Source of the DNA: Aestuariicoccus sp032586235
GTDB lineage: Bacteria > Pseudomonadota > Alphaproteobacteria > Rhodobacterales > Rhodobacteraceae
Length of the DNA stretch: 64,000 bases
Assembly: GCF_032586235.1 (NCBI RefSeq)
Contig: NZ_JAWHTD010000002.1
Span: forward strand, 62,001 to 126,000
Direction: 5' to 3'
Both the position numbers and the translations under genes were made by a program. Below the pieces are notes generated by a model. The model was not told the origin of the DNA. It saw only the letters and a program-made list of their open reading frames with translations, and searched no databases. This document shows positions 34,171 through 45,958 of this stretch, piece after piece (within the stretch, counting starts at the first letter, position 1; the number at the start of each line of letters is the position of its first letter).

Positions 34171-35556
34171 TCACATCCTTTGGAATGCGGGCGAGGCGAG
34201 GATCAGGCCGATCCCCTCCCACCGGCTTTCGGCGGCCTCGGCGGCAAAGCGCACCGGCGGCGACGCGCGCGGGCCAAGCGCCGTTTGGGCGAAATCGCGC
34301 GGATCGGGCAGGTCGGGCAGCAGCAGCTGCGGCACGGTCACCGCCCATTGCAGCCGCGCAGCCAGGCCCTGCGGCGTCACCCAGGCGGTGTCCGCCTCGT
34401 CCAGCCCGTCGGGGCCGTCGGGCTTTTCCCAGATGTGCCCCATCAGCCCCAGCGGACGGATCACGAGGGTGCGGAACCGGTTTTCCTTCATGCCGTCGAA
34501 GGCCGTCCTGGGCAGGGCCAGCGCGCGACAGGCCGAGGCGATGAAATCGAAGGGCTGTTTCACGTTACCCCCCTCGGGCCGCCACGCGCCCGGATGGTCG
34601 AGCAGCGTGGCATAAAGCGCCTTCAGATCGCCGCCGGTGTCACGGTAGCTGCGTTCGAGCGCGGCGACCAGATCGGGGTCGGGGCTGTCGGACACGAAAT
34701 GCACCGCCAGCTTGCGCGCCAGATGCCGGGCGGTCGACGGATGCCGCGCGAGATCGCGCAGCACCGCGCGGATGTCGCCCAGGTTCGGATTGTCGCCGCC
34801 ATAGCTCTTGCCCAGCACGGTCTCGGCCCCTGGCTCGGCGAAGGGTTTGCGGAAATGCGTGCCGGTTTGGAAATTCAGCGTCAGCCCGGTCAGCAATTCC
34901 GCCAGCTGGCGCACGTCCGCCTGGGTATAGGGCCCGTCCGCGCCCAGCGTGTGCAGCTCCAGCACCTCGCGGGCAAGGTTTTCGTTCAGCCCGGCCGCCT
35001 TTCCGCGCTTCGCGGCCATCTCGCTGCTGGGGCCGATCGAGCTGTCCTGATCGAGGTAATGCACCATCAAAGGATGGGTCACGGCGGCGATCAGCAGGTC
35101 CTCGAACCGGCCGGCAATATTGGGCCGGATCGCGCTTTCGAAATAGGGCGAGGTGGCGCGGCGGATCAGCCCGGCCTTGCCTGCGGCGGTAAAGTGGTCG
35201 CCCCAGAAAAAGGTCAGCCGTTCGCGGAAGGGCGCGTCGGTCCAGGTGCGACGCAGGATGTGTTGCCCCATCCAGGTCGCCTGATCGATTCGCGCGGTCT
35301 TGTTCAGAACCTTAATGGCCTTCCTGGCCGCCTCTGCCTCGGGGGTGCCGCGCTGGGCGCGGCGGATCTTGCTCAGCCGCTGCCGCTCCTGCATCCGGAT
35401 GAGGAAGGTCTCGAACGGTTCGATCGGAAACGTCCGGGCGACGCGATCGGGGGCGTCTAGGCTGTCGAGAATCGCCTGCGACGCGCCCGGCGGCCCCACC
35501 CGCGGCGAGAGCCCGCACCCAAAACGGATATCTGCAAGAACGGGGTCGAATTTCAT
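34171..35556 (-). CDS. DUF1800 family protein
   Basis: A 461-residue protein of the DUF1800 family. Diagnostic parts are RERLTFFWGDHFTAAGKAG, GLNENLAREVLELHTLGADG and YTQADVRQLAELLTGLT, plus VKQPFDFIASACRAL near the C-terminus. It begins MKFDPVLADIRFGCGLSPR without an evident signal peptide. It is the first gene of a two-gene transcript with the DUF1501 gene (2 bp gap). The function is not known; metal-dependent hydrolase or surface-associated roles have been proposed for the pair. Confidence 0.88.
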   Translation of the reverse strand: MKFDPVLADIRFGCGLSPRVGPPGASQAILDSLDAPDRVARTFPIEPFETFLIRMQERQRLSKIRRAQRGTPEAEAARKAIKVLNKTARIDQATWMGQHILRRTWTDAPFRERLTFFWGDHFTAAGKAGLIRRATSPYFESAIRPNIAGRFEDLLIAAVTHPLMVHYLDQDSSIGPSSEMAAKRGKAAGLNENLAREVLELHTLGADGPYTQADVRQLAELLTGLTLNFQTGTHFRKPFAEPGAETVLGKSYGGDNPNLGDIRAVLRDLARHPSTARHLARKLAVHFVSDSPDPDLVAALERSYRDTGGDLKALYATLLDHPGAWRPEGGNVKQPFDFIASACRALALPRTAFDGMKENRFRTLVIRPLGLMGHIWEKPDGPDGLDEADTAWVTPQGLAARLQWAVTVPQLLLPDLPDPRDFAQTALGPRASPPVRFAAEAAESRWEGIGLILASPAFQRM

Positions 35557-35733
35557 GAGAGCCGATCCGACTGTGATACCGGTAACGTGGTGTCGGAAAT
35601 GACGAGAATCCAGTGCTCTTGGCGAGGGGCGGCAAAAAATCGCCCGGGTCAGGTTGTCATTAACGCTTCACCCGCAGTATGTTCTACAAAAGTTCACATG
35701 ACATTCACGCTTTCTTTCATCAGTATGTGGGAC

Positions 35734-36366
35734 ATGACCAACCAAGCGGCACAAGATTTGTCCCGGTTTCTGGGGAAAGACAGGTTCGCCTGCGTGATGG
35801 CGGATCCGCCGTGGCGGTTCACCAACCGCACGGGCAAGGTGGCCCCGGAACACAAGCGGCTGTCGCGCTATCCCACCATGACGCTGGAGGAGATCTGCGA
35901 TCTGCCCGTCGCCGATCATCTGGAAGACACCGCGCATTGCTACCTCTGGGTGCCCAATGCGCTGTTGCCCGAAGGCCTGCAGGTGCTGCAGGCCTGGGGG
36001 TTTCAGTACAAATCCAACATCATCTGGCACAAGATCCGCAAGGATGGCGGATCGGACGGGCGCGGCGTCGGCTTTTATTTCCGCAACGTGACCGAGATTT
36101 TGCTGTTCGGCACGCGGGGCAAGAACGCCCGCACGCTGCCACCGGGGCGGCGGCAGGTGAACATGCTGCAGACCCGCAAGCGGGAACATTCGCGCAAGCC
36201 GGATGAACAATATCGCCTGATCGAGGAATGTTCCTGGGGCCCGTATCTGGAACTGTTCGGGCGCGGGGTCCGCGAGGGGTGGACCGTCTGGGGCAATCAG
36301 GCCGACGCGGATTACAAGCCCGGCTGGAAGACCTACGCCTACAATTCCGGTGTCGCGGCCGAATGA
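35734..36366 (+). CDS. MT-A70 family DNA N6-adenine methyltransferase (modification subunit)
   Basis: A 210-residue methyltransferase transferring a methyl group from SAM to adenine N6. The catalytic motif IV is DPPW (residues about 24-27, in FACVMADPPWRFTNRTG), followed by YPTMTLEEICDLPV, CYLWVPNALLPEGL and NIIWHKIRKDGG, and a late LELFGRGVREGWTVWGNQAD typical of MT-A70. I use the start MTNQAAQDLSRFL at 35734; alternatives at 35725 and 35698 add a poorly conserved leader. Its stop overlaps the next gene (ATGA). Being coupled to a BglII/BstYI-like nuclease it should protect that enzyme's recognition site. Confidence 0.85.
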   Translation: MTNQAAQDLSRFLGKDRFACVMADPPWRFTNRTGKVAPEHKRLSRYPTMTLEEICDLPVADHLEDTAHCYLWVPNALLPEGLQVLQAWGFQYKSNIIWHKIRKDGGSDGRGVGFYFRNVTEILLFGTRGKNARTLPPGRRQVNMLQTRKREHSRKPDEQYRLIEECSWGPYLELFGRGVREGWTVWGNQADADYKPGWKTYAYNSGVAAE

Positions 36367-37082
36367 CGAAGCCGCGGCGCGTTGACGACGCTGTGTTCGA
36401 CACCGAGGATCTGACGAAATCGCAATTGTCGTGGTCGCTGGGCCAGCGTTATTCGGTCACCAGCTATCGCAGCGCAGCGGCGATTCTGGCGCAGCGCGCT
36501 CCGCAGGAAATGGCCGCGGTGCTGCGGGTGCTGCGCGACTTCACCATCAGCCGATCCGAGATTCGCGCGCCGGGCGGCAACCGGATGTCGGCCACGACGC
36601 GGTTCGCCGACCTCGCCGCGCGCGAAGGGTTTCATCAGGAAGTGCGGATCGAGGCCGATCTGGTGGTGAAACTGCGCGCGGGCAAGGGCGACGCCGCGCC
36701 CGAGATCGACCGCATCATCCGCGACGACTACATCCACAACCATCTGGTGGATTTCTGGCGTGGCCGTGTCGCCTTTGACTATGAATGGAACAGCAAGGAT
36801 CAGACCTACGACCGCGATCTCTATGCCTTCCGCAGCTTCTTTGAGGCGGGGGTGATCGACGTCGGCGTGATCGTCACGCGCGAGCTGTCCAACGAGTTCT
36901 TCCAGTCGCTGGGCTATTGTCTGGACAAGAACGGGAACGAGACAGACAGGACCGTCGCCGCCAAGTTCGGCGCCAGCACGACGGGTACGCACAAGCTGAT
37001 CAGCCGAATCGCGGCGGGCCGCAGCGGCGGCTGTCCGGTGCTGGTGTTCGGCATTCTGCCGGACAACATCACACCGGACTGA
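36363..37082 (+). CDS. BglII/BstYI-like type II restriction endonuclease
   Basis: A 239-residue nuclease. The centre RVAFDYEWNSKDQTYDRDLY (about 135-154) followed by FEAGVIDVGVIVTRELSNEF matches the BglII/BstYI family, in which the E-W-N segment forms part of the active site and cleavage falls within GATC-containing hexamers. The C-terminus has RIAAGRSGGCPVLVFGILP. Its ATG overlaps the methyltransferase stop by 4 bp, so the restriction subunit is made by coupling after the modification subunit, which would limit self-cutting. Recognition of AGATCT- or RGATCY-like sites is a family-based guess. Length is close to BglII (223) and BstYI (203). Confidence 0.78.
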   Translation: MTKPRRVDDAVFDTEDLTKSQLSWSLGQRYSVTSYRSAAAILAQRAPQEMAAVLRVLRDFTISRSEIRAPGGNRMSATTRFADLAAREGFHQEVRIEADLVVKLRAGKGDAAPEIDRIIRDDYIHNHLVDFWRGRVAFDYEWNSKDQTYDRDLYAFRSFFEAGVIDVGVIVTRELSNEFFQSLGYCLDKNGNETDRTVAAKFGASTTGTHKLISRIAAGRSGGCPVLVFGILPDNITPD

Positions 37083-37090
37083 AACCCGGC

Positions 37091-38866
37091 TTAGTCCTCG
37101 GGGATGACCCGCAGGCGCAGCTCCATCAGCTGGTCGCTGGACGGATCGGAGGGCGCGTTCATCATCAGGTCCTCGGCGCGCTGGTTCATCGGGAACATGA
37201 TGACCTCGCGGATGTTGGCTTCGTCCGCCAGCAGCATGACGATCCGGTCGATGCCCGCGGCGCAGCCGCCGTGCGGGGGCGCGCCGAATTTGAAGGCGTT
37301 GACCATGCCGCCAAAGCGCTTCTTCACCTCGTCCTCGCCATAGCCCGCCAGTTCGAAAGCCTTGAACATGATCTCGGGCTTGTGGTTCCGGATCGCGCCG
37401 CTGACCAGCTCGTAACCGTTGCAGGCCAGGTCGTACTGATAGCCCAGCACGTTCAGCGGATCGTCTTCCAGCGCCTCGATCCCGCCCTGCGGCATCGAAA
37501 AGGGGTTGTGGCTGAAGTCGATCTCGCCGGTGTCCTCGTCGGCCTCGTACATCGGGAAATCGACCACCCAGGCAAAGGCGAAGCGGTCTTTGTCGGTCAG
37601 CCCCAGCTCTTCGCCGATGGTGACGCGGGCCTTGGCGGCCACGCGTTCGAAACTCGCAGGCTTGCCGCCCAGGAAGAACGCCGCATCGCCGACACCCAGG
37701 CCGAGCTGCTGGCGGATCGCCTCGGTACGTTCCGGGCCGATGTTCTTGGCCAGGGGGCCTGCGGCTTCCATGCCGTCGCCCTGATCGCGCCAAAAGATAT
37801 ACCCCATGCCCGGAAGGCCCTCTTTCTGCGCAAACGCATTCATGCGGTCGCAGAACTTGCGGCTGCCGCCCTTGGGGGCGGGGATGGCGCGGATCTCGGT
37901 GCCGTCCTGTTCCAGCAGCTTGGCGAAGATGGCAAAGCCCGAGCCGCGGAAATGGTCGCTGACCACTTGCATCTTGATCGGGTTGCGCAGGTCGGGCTTG
38001 TCGGTGCCGTACCAGAGTGCGGCGTCCTTGTAGGAAATCTGCTCCCACGTCTGGTCGACCTTGCGGCCGCCGCCGAACTCTTCGAACACGCCCGCGATCA
38101 CCGGCTGGATCGTATCGAACACGTCCTGTTGTTCGACGAACGACATTTCCATGTCGAGCTGGTAGAAATCGGTGGGCGAGCGGTCGGCGCGCGGGTCCTC
38201 GTCGCGAAAGCAGGGCGCGATCTGGAAATACTTGTCGAAGCCCGACACCATGATCAGCTGCTTGAACTGCTGCGGCGCCTGCGGCAGGGCGTAGAACTTG
38301 CCCGGATGCAGGCGCGACGGCACCAGAAAGTCGCGCGCGCCCTCGGGGCTTGAGGCGGTGATGATCGGCGTCTGGTATTCGCGGAACCCCTGATCCCACA
38401 TCCGGCGGCGGATGCTGGCCACCACGTCGGACCGCAGTTTCATGTTGCTCTGCATCGCCTCGCGCCGCAGGTCGAGGTAGCGATAGCGCAGGCGGGTTTC
38501 CTCGGGGTATTCCTGATCGCCGAAGACGATCAGCGGCAGTTCCTCGGCGGCGCCAAGAACCTCCATGTCGCGGATGTAGACCTCGATCTCGCCGGTGGGG
38601 ATCTTGGGGTTGACCAGCCCCTCGGCGCGGGCCTTCACCTCGCCGTCGATGCGGATGCACCATTCCGAGCGCACCTTCTCGACCTCGGCAAAGACCGGCG
38701 AATCCGGATCGCAGAGCACCTGGGTGATGCCGAAATGGTCGCGCAGGTCGATGAAGAGCACCCCGCCGTGGTCGCGGATGCGGTGCACCCAGCCGGACAG
38801 GCGGACGTTGGTGCCGACATCGGATTTCGTCAGGTCGGCGCAGGTGTGGCTGCGATAGGCATGCAT
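37091..38866 (-). CDS. aspS: Aspartate--tRNA ligase
   Basis: A 591-residue class II aminoacyl-tRNA synthetase of the bacterial type. The N-terminal OB-fold anticodon-binding domain (MHAYRSHTCADLTKSDVGTN, LSGWVHRIRDHGGVLFIDLR) precedes the catalytic core with motif 2 in PCFRDEDPRADRSPTDFYQL and motif 3 in GGCAAGIDRIVMLLADE; the bacterial GAD insertion domain lies between, around 290-430. Full length and intact. It may also charge tRNA-Asn, as in many alphaproteobacteria, but that cannot be decided from sequence here. It is convergent with the restriction gene, 8 bp away. Confidence 0.97.
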   Translation of the reverse strand: MHAYRSHTCADLTKSDVGTNVRLSGWVHRIRDHGGVLFIDLRDHFGITQVLCDPDSPVFAEVEKVRSEWCIRIDGEVKARAEGLVNPKIPTGEIEVYIRDMEVLGAAEELPLIVFGDQEYPEETRLRYRYLDLRREAMQSNMKLRSDVVASIRRRMWDQGFREYQTPIITASSPEGARDFLVPSRLHPGKFYALPQAPQQFKQLIMVSGFDKYFQIAPCFRDEDPRADRSPTDFYQLDMEMSFVEQQDVFDTIQPVIAGVFEEFGGGRKVDQTWEQISYKDAALWYGTDKPDLRNPIKMQVVSDHFRGSGFAIFAKLLEQDGTEIRAIPAPKGGSRKFCDRMNAFAQKEGLPGMGYIFWRDQGDGMEAAGPLAKNIGPERTEAIRQQLGLGVGDAAFFLGGKPASFERVAAKARVTIGEELGLTDKDRFAFAWVVDFPMYEADEDTGEIDFSHNPFSMPQGGIEALEDDPLNVLGYQYDLACNGYELVSGAIRNHKPEIMFKAFELAGYGEDEVKKRFGGMVNAFKFGAPPHGGCAAGIDRIVMLLADEANIREVIMFPMNQRAEDLMMNAPSDPSSDQLMELRLRVIPED

Positions 38867-39093
38867 GGCTTTCGCCCCTTCGGAACGTCGTGAATTGGGT
38901 TTGCGCCGATAAACCTGCGATGCGGCCCGGCGTCAAGGGAACGCGCGCGTTTTGGCCGGATTAGCGCTGTATGAGTGCGATTGCGCGGGGGCGCGGGGCC
39001 AAAAAGGCGCGTCCGCCATGTTCTTTCCCTATCCACGCCACAAGCATCCGTCATGGTCCGCCCCAGCTTTGAATCCGGATCGGAGAACCGACG

Positions 39094-39543
39094 ATGGAAA
39101 ATAGACGCCTTGAAATGCTGGAAAGCGAACCCTCGCACGAAACGACCGCTGTGACGCTTCGGTCGATCAAGGACATTCTTGCCGAAACCGGCGATCTTGG
39201 GCTTTTGCAGACCTCGTCCGAACCGCCGCCCGCGCCGCGGGCCGACCCTGCCGCGCAGTCGGTGCCGCAATTGCAGCGCCCGCCGGTGCAGAACCCCGCG
39301 CCTGAGCGCCCGCCGGTTCAGCTTCAGCCGCAGCCGTTTGCGGCAAAGACCCGTCGGCCGTCTGAAATCGAAGAGCCGCAGATGGAGACCCCGGTGCAGC
39401 CGCGCCGGGTGGTTCCGCAGCAGCCCAGCGCCCTGACGCAGCCGCCGCATATGCGTGCGGCGCAGCCCGTCCGCCAGCCCGATGAAATCGCGCCGAAACC
39501 GGAACGGCGCGGGCTGATGGCGCGGCTTTTCCGGCGCGGCTGA
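39094..39543 (+). CDS. Proline/glutamine-rich hypothetical protein
   Basis: A 149-residue, low-complexity protein. A short helical N-terminus (TTAVTLRSIKDILAETGDLG) is followed by about 80 residues rich in proline, glutamine and arginine and a basic, amphipathic end PERRGLMARLFRRG. It has no signal peptide and no known domain, and is probably largely disordered, perhaps tethered to the membrane by its basic end. The ribosome site GGAG stands 9 bp before the ATG. It is 228 bp from the divergent aspS and 151 bp upstream of carB. Confidence 0.65.
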   Translation: MENRRLEMLESEPSHETTAVTLRSIKDILAETGDLGLLQTSSEPPPAPRADPAAQSVPQLQRPPVQNPAPERPPVQLQPQPFAAKTRRPSEIEEPQMETPVQPRRVVPQQPSALTQPPHMRAAQPVRQPDEIAPKPERRGLMARLFRRG

Positions 39544-39694
39544 CCCGGTCGCAGCCCCCGATCCGGCGAAACGCCGAAACGAGGCGGCGCAGGACCCCAT
39601 TGGGCTTGCGCCGCCTTGCCGCATGTCTATAACGCAGGACAATTTGCAGGCCGGGCCGCCCCCGGTCCGATCGCTGCTCGACATGAGGTGACCC

Positions 39695-43027
<3,333 letters not shown>

Positions 43028-43047
43028 GCACCGGTATTTCTATAGCC

Positions 43048-43219
43048 AAGTCGCGGAATCAAGGCCGCAGGCCGTCTGCTGTCAGCGCCTGCCCGTCCCC
43101 TCGGGCTGGCGCTTTGTCGACGTGGGCACGCCGATCATTCGACGCAATGACTTGGCAGGGATAAAGTGCAAAGAACCGCCGTTGCAGCGCCACCCCACGG
43201 GCAGGCGCTGGTCGCGGCT
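43048..43219 (-). repeat. 172-bp dispersed inverted-repeat element, copy 2
   Basis: Opposite-strand homologue of 10639-10809 over its entire length. On the plus strand, AGCGCCTGCCCGT (43084-43096) is an exact inverted copy of ACGGGCAGGCGCT (43197-43209), giving 13-bp ends around a 126-bp core; the flank with AAGTCGCGGAATCAAGGCCG extends the homology to 43048. The minus-strand frame GWRCNGGSLHFIPAKS then VPTSTKRQPEGTGRR matches copy 1. It fills most of the 294-bp gap between carB and gpmI; the remaining 100 bp before gpmI should hold the gpmI promoter. Confidence 0.7.
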
Positions 43220-43321
43220 TGGGGGGCTGGCGTCGTATCCGATCCCCGCCACCCCTCCACATCCCCTGCGTCTTGATGTACACGGAACCGAATTGCCGCA
43301 TTTGCAAAAAGGCGTCGCAGC

Positions 43322-44836
43322 ATGACCACTCCGAAACCCGTCATCCTTACCATCCTCGACGGATGGGGCCTGCGTGAAGAGCGGGCGAACAATGCGCCCG
43401 CGTTGGCCGATACGCCGACGATGGACCGGCTGATGGCGACCTGTCCTCATGCGCAGTTGATCACTCATGGGCCGGATGTGGGGCTGCCGACCGGGCAGAT
43501 GGGGAACTCCGAGGTGGGGCATACGAACATCGGCGCGGGGCGTGTGGTGGCGATGGATCTGGGGCAGATCGACCTTGCCATCGAGGATGGGTCGTTCTTT
43601 GAAAACATAGAGATCCTGAAGTTCGCCGACACGGTCAAAGACGCCGGAGGGCGGGCGCATGTGATGGGCGTGGTGTCGGACGGGGGTGTTCACGGGCATA
43701 TCGACCACCTCAAGGCGGCGGTGAAACTGCTGACCGGCAAGGGGCTTGAGGTGATCGTCCACGCCATCACCGACGGGCGCGATGTGGCGCCCGACTCGGC
43801 GCAGGGCTTTGTCGAGGATCTGGCCGATTGGCTGCCCGAAGGCGCCAGTATCGGCACGCTGATCGGGCGCTATTACGCCATGGACCGCGACAACCGGTGG
43901 GAACGGGTCGAGACCGCCTACGACGCCATGATCCGGGGGCAGGGGGGCAGCGCGCCCGATGCGGTGACGGCAGTCCGCCAGAGTTATGACAACGGCAAGC
44001 AGGACGAATTCATCCCCGCCACGGTGATCGATGGCTATTCCGGCGTGCAGAAGGGCGACGGTTTCTTTTGCCTCAACTTCCGCGCCGACCGCGCGCGGGA
44101 AATCCTCGCAGCCATCGGCGCGCCGGAATTTGACGGCTTCGAGCGCGATAAGATGCAGCTTAGCGCGATGCTGGGCATGGTCGAATATTCCGAGGCCCAT
44201 AACGCCTATATGCAGACCGCCTATCCCAAGCGCGTGATCGTGAACACGCTGGGCGAGTGGGTGGCCAAGAAGGGCCTGCGCCAGTTCCGGCTGGCCGAGA
44301 CCGAGAAATACCCGCATGTCACCTTCTTCCTGAACGGCGGGCAGGAAGAGCCGGAGGCGGGCGAGGACCGCTTTATGCCCAAGTCGCCCAAGGTGGCGAC
44401 CTACGACATGCAGCCCGAGATGTCGTCGCAGGAGGTGACCGACCGTTTCGTCGCCGCGATCGAGGCCGGGTATGATCTGATCGTGACCAACTATGCCAAC
44501 CCCGACATGGTCGGGCATACCGGCGATCTGGAGGCCGCGATCAAGGCCTGCGAGGCGGTGGATGCCGGGCTGGGCCGCGTGGTCGAGGCGCTGGAACAGG
44601 CGGGTGGCGCGATGATCGTGACCGCCGATCACGGCAATTGCGAAACCATGGTCGATCCGGTCACCGGAGGGCCGCATACGGCTCATACCACCAACCCGGT
44701 GCCGGTGATCCTGGTGGGCGGGCCGGAGGGCGCAAGGCTGCGCAACGGACGGCTGGCCGATCTGGCGCCGACGCTCTTGCAGTTGATGGGGCTGGACAAG
44801 CCCGAGGAAATGACCGGGACAAGCCTGATCGCATGA
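43322..44836 (+). CDS. gpmI: 2,3-bisphosphoglycerate-independent phosphoglycerate mutase
   Basis: A 504-residue manganese enzyme of glycolysis and gluconeogenesis that interconverts 3- and 2-phosphoglycerate. It has the alkaline-phosphatase-superfamily metal site: PVILTILDGWGLREE at the start, the phospho-serine in TGQMGNSEVGHTNIGAGR, and TNYANPDMVGHTGDLEAAI and VTADHGNCETM near the end. The middle domain (about 78-310) is the phosphotransferase insert. Length is normal. The stop overlaps the start of the EnvC-like gene (ATGA), beginning a gpmI-envC-ctpA-rppH order common in alphaproteobacteria. Confidence 0.96.
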   Translation: MTTPKPVILTILDGWGLREERANNAPALADTPTMDRLMATCPHAQLITHGPDVGLPTGQMGNSEVGHTNIGAGRVVAMDLGQIDLAIEDGSFFENIEILKFADTVKDAGGRAHVMGVVSDGGVHGHIDHLKAAVKLLTGKGLEVIVHAITDGRDVAPDSAQGFVEDLADWLPEGASIGTLIGRYYAMDRDNRWERVETAYDAMIRGQGGSAPDAVTAVRQSYDNGKQDEFIPATVIDGYSGVQKGDGFFCLNFRADRAREILAAIGAPEFDGFERDKMQLSAMLGMVEYSEAHNAYMQTAYPKRVIVNTLGEWVAKKGLRQFRLAETEKYPHVTFFLNGGQEEPEAGEDRFMPKSPKVATYDMQPEMSSQEVTDRFVAAIEAGYDLIVTNYANPDMVGHTGDLEAAIKACEAVDAGLGRVVEALEQAGGAMIVTADHGNCETMVDPVTGGPHTAHTTNPVPVILVGGPEGARLRNGRLADLAPTLLQLMGLDKPEEMTGTSLIA

Positions 44837-45951
44837 AGCGGCTGGCGCTGATCCTGGCACTTTTGGCGACGCCCGTGGCGGCCGATCCGGGCGCTGCGGC
44901 GCGAGCGGCCGCTCAGGCGCTCGAAGCGGCGTCTATCCAGCTGGATCAGGCCGACGGGGCGCGCAACCGGGTCCGCGCGCTGACCGAGACCGTGCGCGCC
45001 TACGAGGACGGGCTGGAGGCGATGCGCGAGGGGCTCCGGCAGGCGGCGATCCGCGAAACCGAGCTCAGCCGCAAGCTGGTGGCGCAGGAACAGGACATTG
45101 CCCAGCTTCTGGGCGTGCTGTCGGCGCTGGGGGGCGCTGCGGGGCCAGAGACGTTGCTGCACCCGGCGGGGCCGGTTGGCACCGCGCGCTCGGGCATGTT
45201 GCTGGCCGCCGTCACACCGGGGCTGTCCGAACAGGCCGCGCGGCTGCGCGCCGATCTCGAAGAGGTGACGGCCCTGCGCCAGCTTCAGCAAAACGCGGTG
45301 GACACGCTGCGCGAGGGGCTCGCCGGTGTGCAGGTGGCGCGCACGGCGCTCAGCCAGGCGGTGGCCGACCGCACCAGCCTGCCGCGCCGGTTCACCGAGG
45401 ATCCGGTCAAGACCGCGGTGCTGATCGCGGCCACGGAAACGCTGGCGGGTTTCGCCAGCGGCCTCAGCGAAATCGCCGAGGGCGAAAGCGCCAGCAGCCT
45501 GCCCCCGATCGACGATCTGAAGGGCCGCCTGCCGCTGCCGGTGCGCGGCGAGATCCTGCGCCGCGCGGGCGAGGCGGACGCCGCCGGTGTCATCCGCCCC
45601 GGCATTCTGATCGCGACGCCGGAACAGGCGCTGGTCACCACACCGACCGCCGCCACGATCCGCTACAACGGGCCGCTTCTGGATTACGGCCTCGTCAGCA
45701 TTCTGGAACCGCAGGCCGATCTGCTGATCGTTCTGGCGGGGCTCGACACGGTCTTCGGCAGCGCCGGGCAGGTGCTTCCGGCGGGCAGTCCGGTCGGGCT
45801 GATGGGCGGCGAGATGGCGGAAAACGCGGCGATCCTGTCACCTTCCGGTGATGGGGGTGGAACTCGGCGGCCTGAAACGCTCTATATAGAAATCAGACAG
45901 GGCGATGCGCCCGTGGATCCACTGACGTGGTTCGCAACCGACAAGGGATGA
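44833..45951 (+). CDS. EnvC-like murein hydrolase activator with degenerate LytM (M23) domain
   Basis: A 372-residue periplasmic protein that probably activates amidases for septum splitting. Signal peptide MKRLALILALLATPVAA, then coiled-coil helices (about 25-210) and a C-terminal LytM domain (about 250-370). The LytM domain is degenerate: the zinc histidines expected in the HxxxD and HxH motifs are absent (IRYNGPLLDYGLVSILEPQA), matching the non-catalytic EnvC type. The start 44833 overlaps the gpmI stop by 4 bp. Only 7 bp separate it from ctpA, so the three genes should form one operon. Confidence 0.85.
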   Translation: MKRLALILALLATPVAADPGAAARAAAQALEAASIQLDQADGARNRVRALTETVRAYEDGLEAMREGLRQAAIRETELSRKLVAQEQDIAQLLGVLSALGGAAGPETLLHPAGPVGTARSGMLLAAVTPGLSEQAARLRADLEEVTALRQLQQNAVDTLREGLAGVQVARTALSQAVADRTSLPRRFTEDPVKTAVLIAATETLAGFASGLSEIAEGESASSLPPIDDLKGRLPLPVRGEILRRAGEADAAGVIRPGILIATPEQALVTTPTAATIRYNGPLLDYGLVSILEPQADLLIVLAGLDTVFGSAGQVLPAGSPVGLMGGEMAENAAILSPSGDGGGTRRPETLYIEIRQGDAPVDPLTWFATDKG

Positions 45952-45958
45952 GAACGGT

